A stretch of 64,000 bases of DNA, from positions 198,501-262,500 of the forward strand of contig NC_092581.1 of NCBI RefSeq assembly GCF_037975245.1, in the 5' to 3' direction. The position numbers were made by a program, and so were the translations under genes. Below the pieces are notes generated by a model. The model saw nothing but the letters and a program-made list of their open reading frames with translations, was not told where the DNA came from and ran no database searches. The stretch's first letter is position 1. Each line of letters starts with the position of its first letter. Below, piece by piece: positions 34,312 to 46,012 of the stretch. The stretch comes from Apostichopus japonicus. Its lineage: Eukaryota > Echinodermata > Holothuroidea > Aspidochirotida > Stichopodidae.

Positions 34312-35550
34312 CTGTCACGAATAATTAGCATACGGTAAAGCGTTTGAATGCAGTTTGTTGCTACATTATCGAACACAAGTCTTACGAGCGACTCTTTTAA
34401 TCTCTCTTATTCCTCCTTTGTCGTTTCTCGTTGCCGACTTTGCTCTGCTGGTCCTAACAATACTAAGGAGATTTGTATATTTGTCATCTTGTATATGCCA
34501 TCCGAAGAATGAAACTCAACAATTTCATATAAGAGGACGACAAAATCGTACATGATTTGCCGAAGAAACCATCCGTTTGGCATTTATGCTTCAAAAATAC
34601 AAGACCCACTAAAGAGTCGTTTTTAGCTTAAATCTGGTTTGAAATTTCGTCCTTTTGATGAAACCTTTGAATCCTTCTCAATTGAAGCATTTTGTCTTCC
34701 ATCTCTCTGTCAAGGGACAAAAGAGCTAAATACTGCCATTACAGAACAAGCACAGAAATGCAATTCTCCTTCAACAGGCAAATATTTGAGCCAACTGTCT
34801 GTCTGGGCAATAATACTTCATTTGTTCCTATCCAACAAAATTGTTTTGTCTGTCAACAAAACTGGACCAAACTTGGCTATTTGATTATTTGCTCTTTAAT
34901 GAACAAAAAGATGTCAACTTCTCTATGGTGGATATAACCAATGCCTGGATTCTGCAAAGCACCTTGATAGCCAACAGGCAAAAGCATTATGTACAATATG
35001 TATGAGGTACAATAGAAGCATTGTAACACTATCAGGAAAACGGATGTTTGTGTTTATAAGCCTCTTCTCCAAACGATTTGATACAGAATCCTGTGGACGC
35101 CTGCGGGCACAAGCTGAGCTCATCAAACTTACAAAGACCCTCAGGAGCATCCCAGCTTTCCTTTCATGATGTTAGTGTCATCACATTAGTATTTATAATA
35201 CGCTTTCTGGCCAAGGTGAAGTGCACAGGCACGGCAGTATTTGAATATACCGCGGAGGATTGAAAACTGAAGCCTTTCCAAAATCTCATCGATCATATTC
35301 ATAGACTTACTGTTTTAGTATTCTGTGCTTAATACTCCCTTTTGAACAGATATTTATTCCTCTTGAATTTTATTCAACTTTTATTAGCAGATTGAATTTG
35401 AGTTCGCAGAAATAAATGTTTCAGTTTTTGAGTCGGACTAAATTTATTCCAGTCCTTGCAGCCCGACTGAACTTTATTAACATTAGACTGAAACTTGGAA
35501 GAAAATAAATTTTATCCCACAGCGATAGGCCTAGGCCTAAATATCCAATA
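34312..35550. other. Adducin-like intron
   Basis: No repeat boundary or coding exon identified. AGGCCTAGGCCTA occurs at 35527-35539. Confidence 0.4.
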
Positions 35551-35767
35551 ATGGATGTTCAGAACTTGCTGCAGTTATCCAAGAATATGGAAAATATTGT
35601 TGACCCATCGAAGACCAAGCCTAAAAAATGTGTTATTTATTGGATGAAAGATCAACAAGTTAGTACAGAGTCGGTGATGGACAAAGAAAATGCAACTGAA
35701 AATGCAGTCTGCTTGATAAAGTGGAGAGGAAAGCGGCCGTATTCTAGAAAAATCATCAAAATAAGTG
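35551..35767 (+). CDS. Possible first coding exon of an unrecognised gene
   Basis: It opens at an ATG with A at -3 and G at +4 (TAATGG) and runs 72 codons to a donor AGTG|GTATGT. The sequence includes KPKKCVIYWMKDQQVSTESV and VCLIKWRGKRPYSRKIIKI. The order of an acidic/basic segment followed by a CxIKW strand resembles small chromatin-type domains seen at the N-terminus of some BEN-like invertebrate proteins, but I cannot assign it. It lies antisense within the adducin-like locus. No second exon was found. Confidence 0.3.
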
Positions 35768-36859
35768 GTATGTTGACCTTTTTTCTGTTTCATTTCTATG
35801 TGTAATCATATGAAACTTTCTGACAGTGGCACAATAACCAAGATCAACTTCTAATTTTATCCTGTCTTGTGCAACGATTAACAGCATATTTGCAGTTAAT
35901 AAAATTAATAATCAAATTAAAATAAGACAAGGCTACATGTGTAGAATATTTCTTGTTTAGGCCTAAACTTATAAGGTTACTACAGTTAAGCTTATTCTTA
36001 TGGGTGCATGGGGCAATACCTATGTTTGGTAATTATTTGGACATTCAGTACTTGGATTAGTTTCCTAGTTTTACCTAGTCAAACTTCACGTTCAAGTCTG
36101 ACGTTTCTCTTACCGTACTACAGAGATTTTACTTACCATTGAAATAGCGTTATAAAAATGCAAAACATTTGAGTGTTGGGCATGCAGGGTTTAATGTGAT
36201 TACATTTCTGTTTTTCATATGTGGTTATATGCAATGGCCAAATTTTTTATCATTTTAATAATTATTACAGGGGGGGGAGGGCTAGTAAGGTTATATATAA
36301 ACTTTGTGACATGTTGTAAGACATGTGTAAACATGCTTGCTTGCAAAAAAAGTGGGGTCTAAAGCCACCCATCTCTCCCTCGCGTTGCGACGTCCATTAT
36401 GCACTGAATATTATATATTATATTTTCCGTTTCTGGTGGGTGGTTATTGTGCCAATGTATATTTGTGCCCTATCATTATTAATTATTTCTATTTGTTTTA
36501 TGTTCAGAGTACATTCACAGTATGTGTGGCAGAAACCAGTGGACAGAGCCACAGCCACAAGAGATGAACAAACGGTTTGCATGAACAAAACGGTTTGCAT
36601 ACAAGTGCATGAATGCTACAAGATACATGAAATTGAAGAAGCTGTATTTTATTTTTGTTTTGTTTTGTAATTTTATAGTTGTTGCATAAAAAAGGAGACT
36701 TCAGAATTCTGGTTATTCTCATTATTTGTTTGGAGAGTTTTAATCAATAACTAGGACAACAAGCTGGCCAAATTCCTAACTCTCCTTACTTGGAACTGAT
36801 TAGCATACAAGTATTCAATAAGTATTTGAGTAAGTATTCAGAAACCTGTTAAGCCTTCA

Positions 36860-37165
36860 TAAAATAACTAATTAGCATACAAGTATTCGAATACTAGCGA
36901 ATAAGTATTCGAGTAACTATAAGTATTCGTCAGAGCCAAATTATTTAAATGAGCGAATACTTATATGTAAATGAGCTAAGTATTCAAATAGCTATTCCAA
37001 ATCTACTCGAATACCTATTTGAATACCTATTTGAATACCTATTTGAATACCTAACAGGTATTCGAATACTTCACTCATTTACATATTTTGGCTCTGAGGA
37101 AGGCTTATAGTTATTCATATTAGTATTGGAATACTTATTTTGTACTGTGTGTTATATGGTAAATT
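36860..37165. repeat. Large imperfect palindrome rich in AGTATTCGAATACT
   Basis: 36862-36965 and about 37055-37160 are inverted copies around a centre near 37010. The arms share TCAGAGCCAAA..AT.TAAATGAG. The middle holds four copies of GAATACCTATTT. Flanking DNA has further AAGTATTCG repeats. It would fold into a long hairpin and is best read as a foldback MITE. Confidence 0.75.
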
Positions 37166-38412
37166 TTCTGAATACTGAGGAAATCTTTGAATACTTTTTG
37201 AATACTTATCGAATATATTTGTGTAAGGTAAGGGTGGCTTTATTAGAAAGCAGATAATCCGCTTTGTAACGACCATTATTTGTTACCCAGACTCGACAAA
37301 AAAAACCACACACACACCGATTGATAAAATTGTAGGTTGACAAAACCCAGACAACCAGCTCTTGATGCTGCAGGGAGAAGAGAGGACCAAGTACTCCCAT
37401 TCCTGCCCATCAACACCCCCCACTTCCCCCACCACTTGTAATCCCAACCCACTAGTAAAGTGTGTTGCTGAACCTTCAAGACAAACAAATAGAAAACTCA
37501 ATTATGACTTTCATAAAAGATCTCTAAGTGAGATTTTTCCCACAGTTTCAACTGGTAGCTTTTCTAAGGATTTACAGTAGCCAAAAGACCCTGGATTCCA
37601 AGGTCAATAATGAAACACATCTCCCAGGTGGGTAACCTTGCCCTTAGGGTCAGACATCAAAAGGAATATTATGGGAATTTTATCGATGAATGTCAACATT
37701 ATTAGTGCCCATACATGTTAGAAAGCAAACATCTCCCTACTATGCCTTAATCTAAATCCATAAATCCGATTTGGAGTCGGCAAGTCGCATCAAGACTAGC
37801 AATTATTCCAGTCAAACATACTTCTTCAACCGCTGTTCTTTTCGTTTCATGGAGCAGGCTTTGCTATTGCAGGTGACTTTCTGCTGTTACTCAGAGCCTA
37901 GTTTGACTCGGAGAAAAGCAAACAAAAGTTTGTACAGAAGCAGAATCTTCAGAGGTGGAGAGAGTTAGAAGAGTGTAATGACTACATATTGATACAGAAG
38001 TAGACTACGCTAATGGCAAAATCAAGTTCCGTGTAGGCTAGGAGATACAATCATTCCCAAGACAATAAAAATTCCAAATTGATTATATTGTTTGGAAACA
38101 GTTTGAAAATTTCAGATAACTTTTCTCAGAGGAGAGGGTCATAACAAAGATTAACTCAATCCATACCATTTACTTTGTGTTTGGAGTTGACTAATCTTGT
38201 CCATTTTCATCCCTCAACCCCCTTACCCCATTCCCGGCTCTTTAAAAAACAGCTTAAAAAAGGAAAACTCTGTAAATTTCACAGGTCTCAAAAATATTCT
38301 GAAATGGAGGAGAATGAACAAACTGTAATATAACCAGAGAACATTTGGCCTCACACTGCTAAGTTTTACAAGCAATCCGACCACGTTGGACCAAATCCAG
38401 CTAATTCTTTAC

Positions 38413-38641
38413 CTGTATCTCGCATGCTGCTACACAGTTGAGGGATAGGAAGTACGCCTCCTCTATGGACCCACCACAGCAGACGATACCATGGTTATGC
38501 AAGAATAGGATCTTGTTTTTGATGATTTGATCCTCCTGTTCCTCCTCGACCACGATCCCCGTGAAGTCATAGTGTAGAGATCTCACCACAAATCAAGGCT
38601 TCTTGACTCATCGACAAAAGGCCACACTTCATAGTTGAGAC
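38413..38641 (-). pseudogene. Adducin-like gene, aldolase-head exon with a frame break
   Basis: Acceptor AATCTTGACAG precedes 38641; donor ATACAG|GTAAAG follows 38413. The first part encodes STMKCGLLSMSQEALICGE, matching adducin SAMKCGLLPISPEALSLGE. The rest, in another frame, encodes HYDFTGIVVEEEQEDQI and ILFLHNHGIVCCGGSIEEAY ... AACEIQ, matching the HDYHGILVDEEE and RNHGLVSVGESVEEA ... ACEIQ patterns. One net extra base near 38578 separates the two halves. This may be a real lesion or an assembly indel. The head is a class II aldolase-like fold without known catalysis in adducins. Confidence 0.85.
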
Positions 38642-38990
38642 CTGTCAAGATTCAAAGCAAAAAATTCAAAATCCTCCATATTCTATGACATCTTTGCTTT
38701 TAAAGATTTGCTTTGGTCAACAACTTGCAGGAAGGGTAATGCTAGGCAAACATATTGAATATTCAAAGAACATTTAAAAATCCTCCATAATCTATGACAT
38801 CATTGCTTTTAAGGTAGTTTTTTTTTTTTTGTGGTCAGCAAATTTATAAAGCCAACTGGGTATTAATCAAAACAAATCGAAATGTGACAAGTCAAGCTAA
38901 AGATGTTAAAGAAAATTATCAAAATCCAAGTAAAGAAAAAAGGAACCTGCTCTAAGAATCATGAAAGTAATTATAAAGGTGGATACTCAC

Positions 38991-39034
38991 AGCAGCGGCT
39001 GCCGAAGTGTGCACATGTTAAATGCATTTAGTAC
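38991..39034 (-). pseudogene. Adducin-like gene, short head exon
   Basis: A 44-bp candidate exon with acceptor CCAG and donor GCT|GTGAGT. Its 3' half reads VHTSAAAA and leads into VSTMKCG of the next exon, like adducin HIHTPAGAAVSAMKCG. The 5' half fits the pattern only in a different frame, so the exon length is off by one base. It is weakly defined alone; order and phase with neighbours support it. Confidence 0.5.
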
Positions 39035-40320
39035 CTGGTCTGGATTTATTATTACTATTGCTTTCGCAGACTTTTAACTTTGAACACTATCTATCAATAT
39101 GTAGCAACTGCTTTGAAGTTGATGAGAAAAACATCTTTTGGCCGAGAAGCATCCAACATTGGGGTTATTCCACTCATCTCCAGAAGTTATCTGTTGATCC
39201 AAAAAAAATCCCTTAGTTCATTTTTGCCTTTAAATAAAACAGTGAGTGACTTAATTATTTAGATTACACAAAAGAAGGCAAAACTATATCAAGAAAGACA
39301 ATTGATCAAGTTAGCCATTAGCTAGCATTTGAAAGCAGTAGAGAAGACCAGCATATGCAGAGAAGTCTCCTAGATAATTGAAACAAACACTGTTGTTCTA
39401 TAACTCTATAAACACTACCTGGCAATTGATTGGACATTGTTTATATGTAAAGGATTGGGTGGTTAGAGGAGTCTGGTTGCGACATCCAAGGGGGGGGGGG
39501 GGAGATATAGTATGGCAAGGGAAGGCAGAACTCAGTTTTTCTCTTTAAGCGCTGGTATTTTGTTCCCCACTAGCAAGCTCTACATCAAAAAATAGGAGGA
39601 AAAGGAAAACAAATGTGTAATAAACAATGCTTGATAAAATCATAAACTAGCTTTTAAATGTTGGAACACTCCTTTAATGCTCAGAAAATATTAAAGAGTG
39701 AATGGCTTCTTTAATATTAAGGAGTAGAAGGCTCTTTTAAATGCTTATGCCATGCAACCCACAATGCTTCTCATGTCAAAAATTAACCTTCTATTCTAAA
39801 AATCATGGCTATAACCGACATATGATAAAAAAAAATAAGATATAAAATCTTAAATTTGTCCAAAATCCATAACTATCTAAAAAAATATTTGCTTTGTCAA
39901 TAGATGATAGATAAAGGGAATCAATACAGCTTATTTATTACAACTCTAAGTGTGCATATGACCAACTAATCCCAATGCCATGGAATACTATTATGTACCA
40001 ACGCCAACAACAATATGAACACAACAGTTACCTTTATCATACACATGGACACGGCCATCTTATACTACAAAAACTTGTGATAAAACTGAGGGCGTACTGG
40101 CAAATACTGCAGAATATGTACAACCTATCTAGCCTTATGCTGTCTACCAACAGAAATCACCTACAACATAAAAATGAAATGCAAGCAAATATGAATACTT
40201 GTAACGTCTTCTGTCACATACTGAAATAATTATTGGATCTAGTACAGTAGTAGCAGGCATATCACATAATATAATACATGCTTGGACCTTAGATCTTTAA
40301 AAAGTGAGGAACAAACTTAC

Positions 40321-40401
40321 CTGATTGTACCTGGTCTCCATAGCTGCCCTCAGCATACACTGCAAACGTACATTTTCTGCAACACCTAACTTCACGTCAA
40401 A
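40321..40401 (-). CDS. Adducin-like gene, divergent head exon
   Basis: An 81-bp exon with a strong acceptor (CTTTTTTTGTAG) and donor CAG|GTAAGT encodes FDVKLGVAENVRLQCMLRAA then METRYNQ. LGV and the later L..A spacing align with adducin LGVNQAGFTLHSAIYAARPDVK, but most conserved residues, including the HSAIYAARPDV core, are replaced. Assignment rests mainly on position and phase directly upstream of the next head exon. No earlier exons were found further upstream. Confidence 0.45.
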
Positions 40402-41060
40402 CTACAAAAAAAGCATCATATCAGTCAAAATCTTAGAAAAGTTACAAATGAAACATGTTATTACCTCATAGAGCTTTTGATGATAAACTGACGCAGGGAA
40501 AGTTAATTAAAAATCACAAATTTTTTGGGATATATACATAAATCTTAGGTTTCGTGTATAAACTACATTGTCAATGGTCCTGACCACAAACTTTTTCAGG
40601 TTCCTTACCCGCAACTTCCTGGAGTTTTGAAGGCTGAAATTGCAAATAAACTAGTGCATATCCCTACACTAGTTTGAAGGGTCACATTGCAAATAAATTA
40701 ATGCATATCCCTACACTAGTTTGGAGGGCTGAAATTGCAAATAAACTAGTGCATATCCCTACACTAGTTTGGAGCGCTGAAATTGCAAATAAACTATTGC
40801 ATATCCCTATAACTAGTTTGGAGTGCTGAAATTGCAATTAACTAGTGCATATCCCTACACTAGTTTGGAGGGCTGAAATTGCAATTAACTAGTGCATATC
40901 TCTACATATAAATAGACCTATCAAAAAGCCCAATCCTTGAGATCAATTTTAAGTTGGTCTGACTTCATGAAGTCAAAAAATTGGATAACCAACCGTTATT
41001 GGATAACCAACCGTCAACCTGTTGACACTGTTCCTTGAGGAGCTCTTATATATTCTACTC
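40402..41060. other. Intergenic or intronic DNA containing a minisatellite
   Basis: Besides the 48-bp tandem array at 40629-40912 there is no recognisable feature. Confidence 0.4.
40629..40912. repeat. 48-bp tandem repeat, about six copies
   Basis: The unit contains GGCTGAAATTGCAAATAAAC followed by TAGTGCATATCCCTACACTAGTTTGGAG. Each unit carries an AAACTAGTG...CACTAGTTT inverted pair and could form a small hairpin. The last two copies have a two-base deletion (CAATTAACTAG). Confidence 0.85.
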
Positions 41061-41133
41061 TCTAATGATCTCCGAGGTTAAATAGAGTGTGGTTTTCACT
41101 ACATCTTGCAAATTGTATTATTTGAGACACTAA

Positions 41134-42381
41134 TTGAGACAACATTTAGCAGAAAATTTTATTTTGTTCCAATTTTGGAATACTTTTTCTGCTGGAGATC
41201 TCGGCAACGACGTCCTGCGACGTTCGTTAGCCTACAAGATTGTTAGTATGGATTCTGCGACAGTGGAGAAATTAAAGGAGTGTAGCATCAGAGTTGCCGA
41301 CAGTTCATATAAATATACTGAGATTTTGTATGCTATCATGAATGATGTTGGTAGAGATGGAATTGCAAGTTGTGTGAAATCTTTAGGATGCTGGATTATC
41401 ACATTAAAAGCAAAGGAACAAGCTGATCTTACTGTATTTTGGACAGTGGACTCCTCGTGAATGGGAATCAGTTTCTACTGGTGTCAACAGAACGTTCCTA
41501 ACTGTTAGTGTTTTCGGAGTACCTTCATTCATACAGGGCGAAGATCTAACAGGAAAACTTTGTGAGTATGGGTGTAAAATAAGAGGCGAATGGAAAGGAA
41601 AGACCTTCCCCAGATTCCCAAATATCGGGAACGGAATACGATATGAACAGTTAAAACTACCTGAAGAACACAAGAGCTTGCCTTAGGCAATTAGAATTAA
41701 CGGGATTAATATGAACTTAACGCACAATGGTCAAACTAAAGTATGCAATTTGTGTTTGGAAAGCGATCACATCAGGAGAAACTGTCCTAACTACAAATGT
41801 TAAGTTTGCGATGTCCAAGGGCACCGGGAAGCTAATTGCCCAAAGGTCAGATGCTTTAAATGCCAAGAACGTTTGAAGAGTATCGCCATGACAACACAGA
41901 CACTGGCTCGACCCTAGATACACATGAAAACGAAACACAATATCAGTCTGAGGGATAAGTCACTGGGTCGGTTGAACAGGACGATCACGCTATTCAAGAA
42001 GCTAACGAGGTCAGGGCACAGAAATCCGAACAAAACACGGATTCAACAGCAAAGAAGAACAATAACGCGAAATCCAGACACCCGAGTAATCCTAACCAGG
42101 AGTTAAAGAAAACCCACCAACAACAGCGAACTGAACAAAAGACGACATTGCCAACACAAAAAGTAGTAGAACAACGGAGAACACAACCGGAGACTGGATC
42201 TCAGCGGATGGAGGGGGCAAGCACACAAAGGGGAAACATCCAACCCCACAAAAGGCAAATATCCCTAGACAAAGACGGCTTTCAAACTATCAGACTAAAG
42301 AAGAAATCATTTATTCCTAATCTCAGCAGAGCGAGAAATGTCAGAACAAAGGATTCTTCGGCCGAACCTATGCAAAGATGA
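41134..42381 (+). pseudogene. LINE C ORF1 (RNA-binding, CCHC knuckles)
   Basis: 41134-41460 gives an open N-terminal part (SAGDLGNDVLRRSLAYKI). The frame then shifts, and near 41740-41860 zinc-knuckle sequence appears: CNLCLESDHIRRNC, a second knuckle whose position 2 is a TAA, and the start of a third. A Lys/Gln/Thr-rich tail runs to 42381. This is the ORF1 chaperone of a non-LTR retrotransposon and is broken. Confidence 0.75.
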
Positions 42382-44866
42382 TGGCGTTCATGTTATACGG
42401 TACATTTATTTATTTATAGCGATGCAAGCTGCAAAATACCTTGAAACAGGGGAGGAAGCTATCGCATGCAATTACTACGATATTGATTCATACAACAAGA
42501 TGTCTCGCGAACACATATTGTCTTTATTCCACCATAATAGTCCAAGCCTTAACAAAAACTTAGACGACATAACTACATGTACGTCTCTATTGAAGGATTT
42601 CTCTGTCATTGGATTTACCGAAACCTGGCTTACTGCAGATATATCCCCCTTAATCCATATCAATAACTATACGCTTGTTGAAAGACATCGTCCCGAAAGG
42701 AGAGGTGGTGGTGTTTGTTCATTTTTCAACAAAGATCTAAATTTCAAACTCAGAAACGATATAAGCATTTTCAATGATTCTGTCAATGTTCATAGAGGTT
42801 GACATAACATCAGCAATGAAAAATTATACCATAGGCGTAATTTATAGGCCTCCAAAAAGTTCACTGCATATTTTTCTGACACACGTAAACAAAATTTTAA
42901 CCCAACTCTCCAATGAACGACATAGTGCGTACATTATGGGTGATTATAATATTGATCTTGCTGACAATATTAAATCTGCTGACTTTTTAAACTTACTATA
43001 TGCCAGTGGATTTTTTCCTACTATTACCAAACCTACCTGTGTGGGTTGCACTTCTGCAACTGTTTTAGATAATGTTATAACCAATGATGACTGCAAACTA
43101 ATAACTGGTATCTTTGTAAGCGATCTCAGTGACCATTATCCAATATTTCTCCAAACTGCCATACACAAAAGTAGACAAAGGGGCCCTATGTATGTAAGGA
43201 ACTACTGCAAGACAAATGTACAGAATTTCTTCTCAACAATCCGAGATGCTTCTTGGGAAAATGTTTCATCCCAAACTGATGCACACATTGCCTATTCTAT
43301 GTTTTATAACAATTTCAATGCCATATATAATCAATGCTTTCCTGAGCAATGTGTCACCAAATCTAAGAAACGTCGAAGAGACACCCGTGGATTACTGCAG
43401 GTATTCTAGTTTCTATCAAAAGAAACGATAAGCTATTTAAAAGACATATTAAGAACCCGTCTGGTGTAAATAAAACTATTTATTCTCAATATCGTAATAA
43501 GCTCAATCATGTTATCAAATTTTCTAGAAAATTATATTTCAACAATAAATTTTATAATGCGAGGAGTAACCCAAAAGGCACATGGGATACCATTAACCAA
43601 TTACTCCATAAAGGTCGTAAACAATCATCGTATCCCTCTTCTTTCAAGGATGGTGACAAAGAGATTAACACCGACCATGATATTGCTAATAAAATTTAAT
43701 GACTTTTTCGTCAATCTGGGGCCATCACTGGCAAGTAAAATCAACCACAAACGTAAATCACAGGAATCTGTTAACATTGATGTTAACACTCATTCCATGT
43801 TTTCTCATCCTGTCAGTGAGGAGGAGTTGTTAAAAACAGCAACCTCTTGCATGAAACCTGATAAAGCAGCTGGATACGATGATTTTAAGCCTGGCATTGT
43901 AAGACAAGTTATCTTATTTATTACCAAACCATTAACCCATATTTGCAATTTGTCGTTCAGTACCGGTATTTTCCCTGATATGCTAAAAATTGCCAAGGTC
44001 ATCCTTGTCTTTAAGAAAGGGGATTCAGAAAACTTTGAAAATTATCAACCTATATCACTATTATCATGTTTTTCCAAAATAGTTGAAAGGCTTCTGTATA
44101 ATCATATTTTTAACTTTATTTCAAAATATAACATTTTATGCCAGAAACAGTATGGATTCCGTCCTGAACACTCCACTGAGCTAGCACTAGCTGATGCCAT
44201 TGACAATTTGTATAGTAATCTTGACAAGAATAGTACCTGTGTCAGGGTTTTCCTGGACCTCTCAAAGGCCTTTGACACAATAGACCACACAATTCTGCTT
44301 AATAAATTACACTGTTACGGCATAAGAGGAACCCCCCTAAAATGGATCGACAGTTACTTAGCAAACCGCTACCAATATACATCCTACAAAAATGCTCATT
44401 CCCAACCGGAGAGAATTCAATGTGGTGTGCCACAAGGCTCTATATTTGGTCCATTGCTTTTTATCCTATATGTTAATGACATTACCAATGTTTCTGATAA
44501 AGTTAAAGTTGTTTTGTTTGCTGACGACACAAATATTTTCTTCGTATCACAATCGAGAACTTTATTTCATATTTAAGTATCAACTGAATTAGACAAGTTC
44601 AGCGACTGGTTCGCTGGCAACAAATTATCATTGAATATTGATAAAACAAACTATATAGTTTTTAATACTTATAAAAATTTTACATGGAATGCTGATATTA
44701 CTATGGGTGGTAAAAGACTACAACAAGTCAATAGTACTAGATTTTTAGGCGTATATATAGATCATGAACTTAAATGGTGTGACCACATTACAACTGTCTG
44801 TAAAAAAGTTGCAAAAAACACCAGTGTTTTAGCTAAGCTTAAGCATTATCTGCCACACACATACAT
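42338..44866 (+). pseudogene. LINE C ORF2: APE endonuclease and reverse transcriptase
   Basis: Endonuclease motifs: FTETWLTADI, VIYRPPKSS, MGDYNIDLAD, and SDHYPIF near 43130. RT motifs: VFKKGDSENFENYQPISLL, FLDLSKAFDTIDHTILLNKL, CGVPQGSIFGPLLFILYVND and the catalytic LFADDTNIF near 44517-44543. Frame changes occur around 42800 and 43410-43510, with a stop near 44574. The thumb then continues (STRFLGVYIDHELKWCDHI) until it is cut at 44866 by a transposon insertion; the remainder lies at 49671-50149. An order EN-RT with no RNase H fits CR1/Jockey-group LINEs. Confidence 0.88.
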
Positions 44867-45239
44867 TAGGGAAACAGTCCCCTTACACCGAAGGTGCAAA
44901 ATTTTCCACTTGAATTGTTGCAAAGTGGCTGCTTATCTGGCTATACCACACATGGTTGAGCAGGTTTTGTAAGATGAGCAAGATAAGAATGACCACAAGA
45001 TCGCTTATGCGAACTAATTTAATTAAACCAGTTTCACAGGACATAAGGGATTATATGCACTTCAATGAGCAATCAAGACAGTATAGAGTGTATAGCTGAA
45101 ATGATATTGACTTCTTAACGTGTACTGTGTTGAGTGGAAGACTTGCATTTAAAACTCATCTCTGTACATGTCAAGACCTCAACTATCTTGTAACTATGTT
45201 TCTATGTAATATATAAATAATAACACAGATTTAGGATGA

Positions 45240-45352
45240 CAGAAAAGCGAAGCGGGGGGAGGGGGGCGGAATGATACTTCCGCCCCTCCATATCTTTCAC
45301 AGGGGTGCGGGGGGGGGCTGGCGCCCCACCCCCGGTTCCTACGCCCTTGTGA
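45240..45352. mobile_element. Truncated hAT MITE copy
   Basis: Shares GGCGGAATGATACTTCCGCC and the GGTTCCTACGCCCTTG right terminus with the MITE at 22605-22962, but lacks the left terminus. It lies inside the 4.8-kb element. Confidence 0.7.
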
Positions 45353-45609
45353 AACAACACCGACTCTGTTAAAATACAATCTTTCTCAGTCCGTTTTCTT
45401 GTATCTGCTTATATAAAGGCAGTTAAACAAAAGGTTGATGTGTCAGCTTTATGCCTGGCAAATACATAGCTGAAGGGCAAAATTATATTCTTTATGTTAT
45501 TGCGAGTCCATGATGCATGTGAACTGGATGGAAAACTATTTGAGATAAACTGAAAGTCTTCTACTGTGTTTCAATTTCATGTCGTAGGCACACTAATCCT
45601 TTCACCAAA

Positions 45610-46012
45610 GAGTGATTACAATGATAACTTTGCATTATGAATCTTATTTGCTGTTTTTTACAATATTTTTTTTTATATTGCTTCCTGGGCTTTGTTCAGC
45701 TATTACATTATATCAGCTCTTGGGTATCGAAAGTTTCAACGCGCATGTTGAAATAACTAGCATAGTGTTGGTTTCCAAAACTTTCCAGTTATTATTTGCA
45801 AGCCCAATTTTTGATAATTCTTTTATTTCCATTTTTTTTGTAGTTGTCTCCACTTTACAGCGTTAATTGTTTTGTATCTGTACATTTAATTGTTTTTGTA
45901 TTGCTATGTTTTACTTTTTATGTATAACGTTGAATGTAAAAAGCAGGGCCTTATTGGAAATCAGCTTTTGCTGAATAAGCAACCCTGAATAAAAATGCGA
46001 ATAAATAAAAAA
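45610..46012 (+). mobile_element. 3' end of another LINE inside the 4.8-kb element
   Basis: TGTAAAAAGCAGGGCCTTAT then GCAACCCTGAATAAAAATGCGAATAAATAAA resembles the terminal untranslated region and A-rich tail of CR1/L2-type LINEs. No RT remains. Confidence 0.5.

Noticed and set aside
36323-36722. 115-codon plus-strand frame with hydrophobic segments
   Set aside because: Overlapping frames of similar length occur in four registers here. No start context or homology separates it from chance.
40610-40912. CRISPR-like array (regular repeats)
   Set aside because: The whole 48-bp unit is repeated with no unique spacers, and the sequence is animal nuclear DNA. It is a minisatellite.
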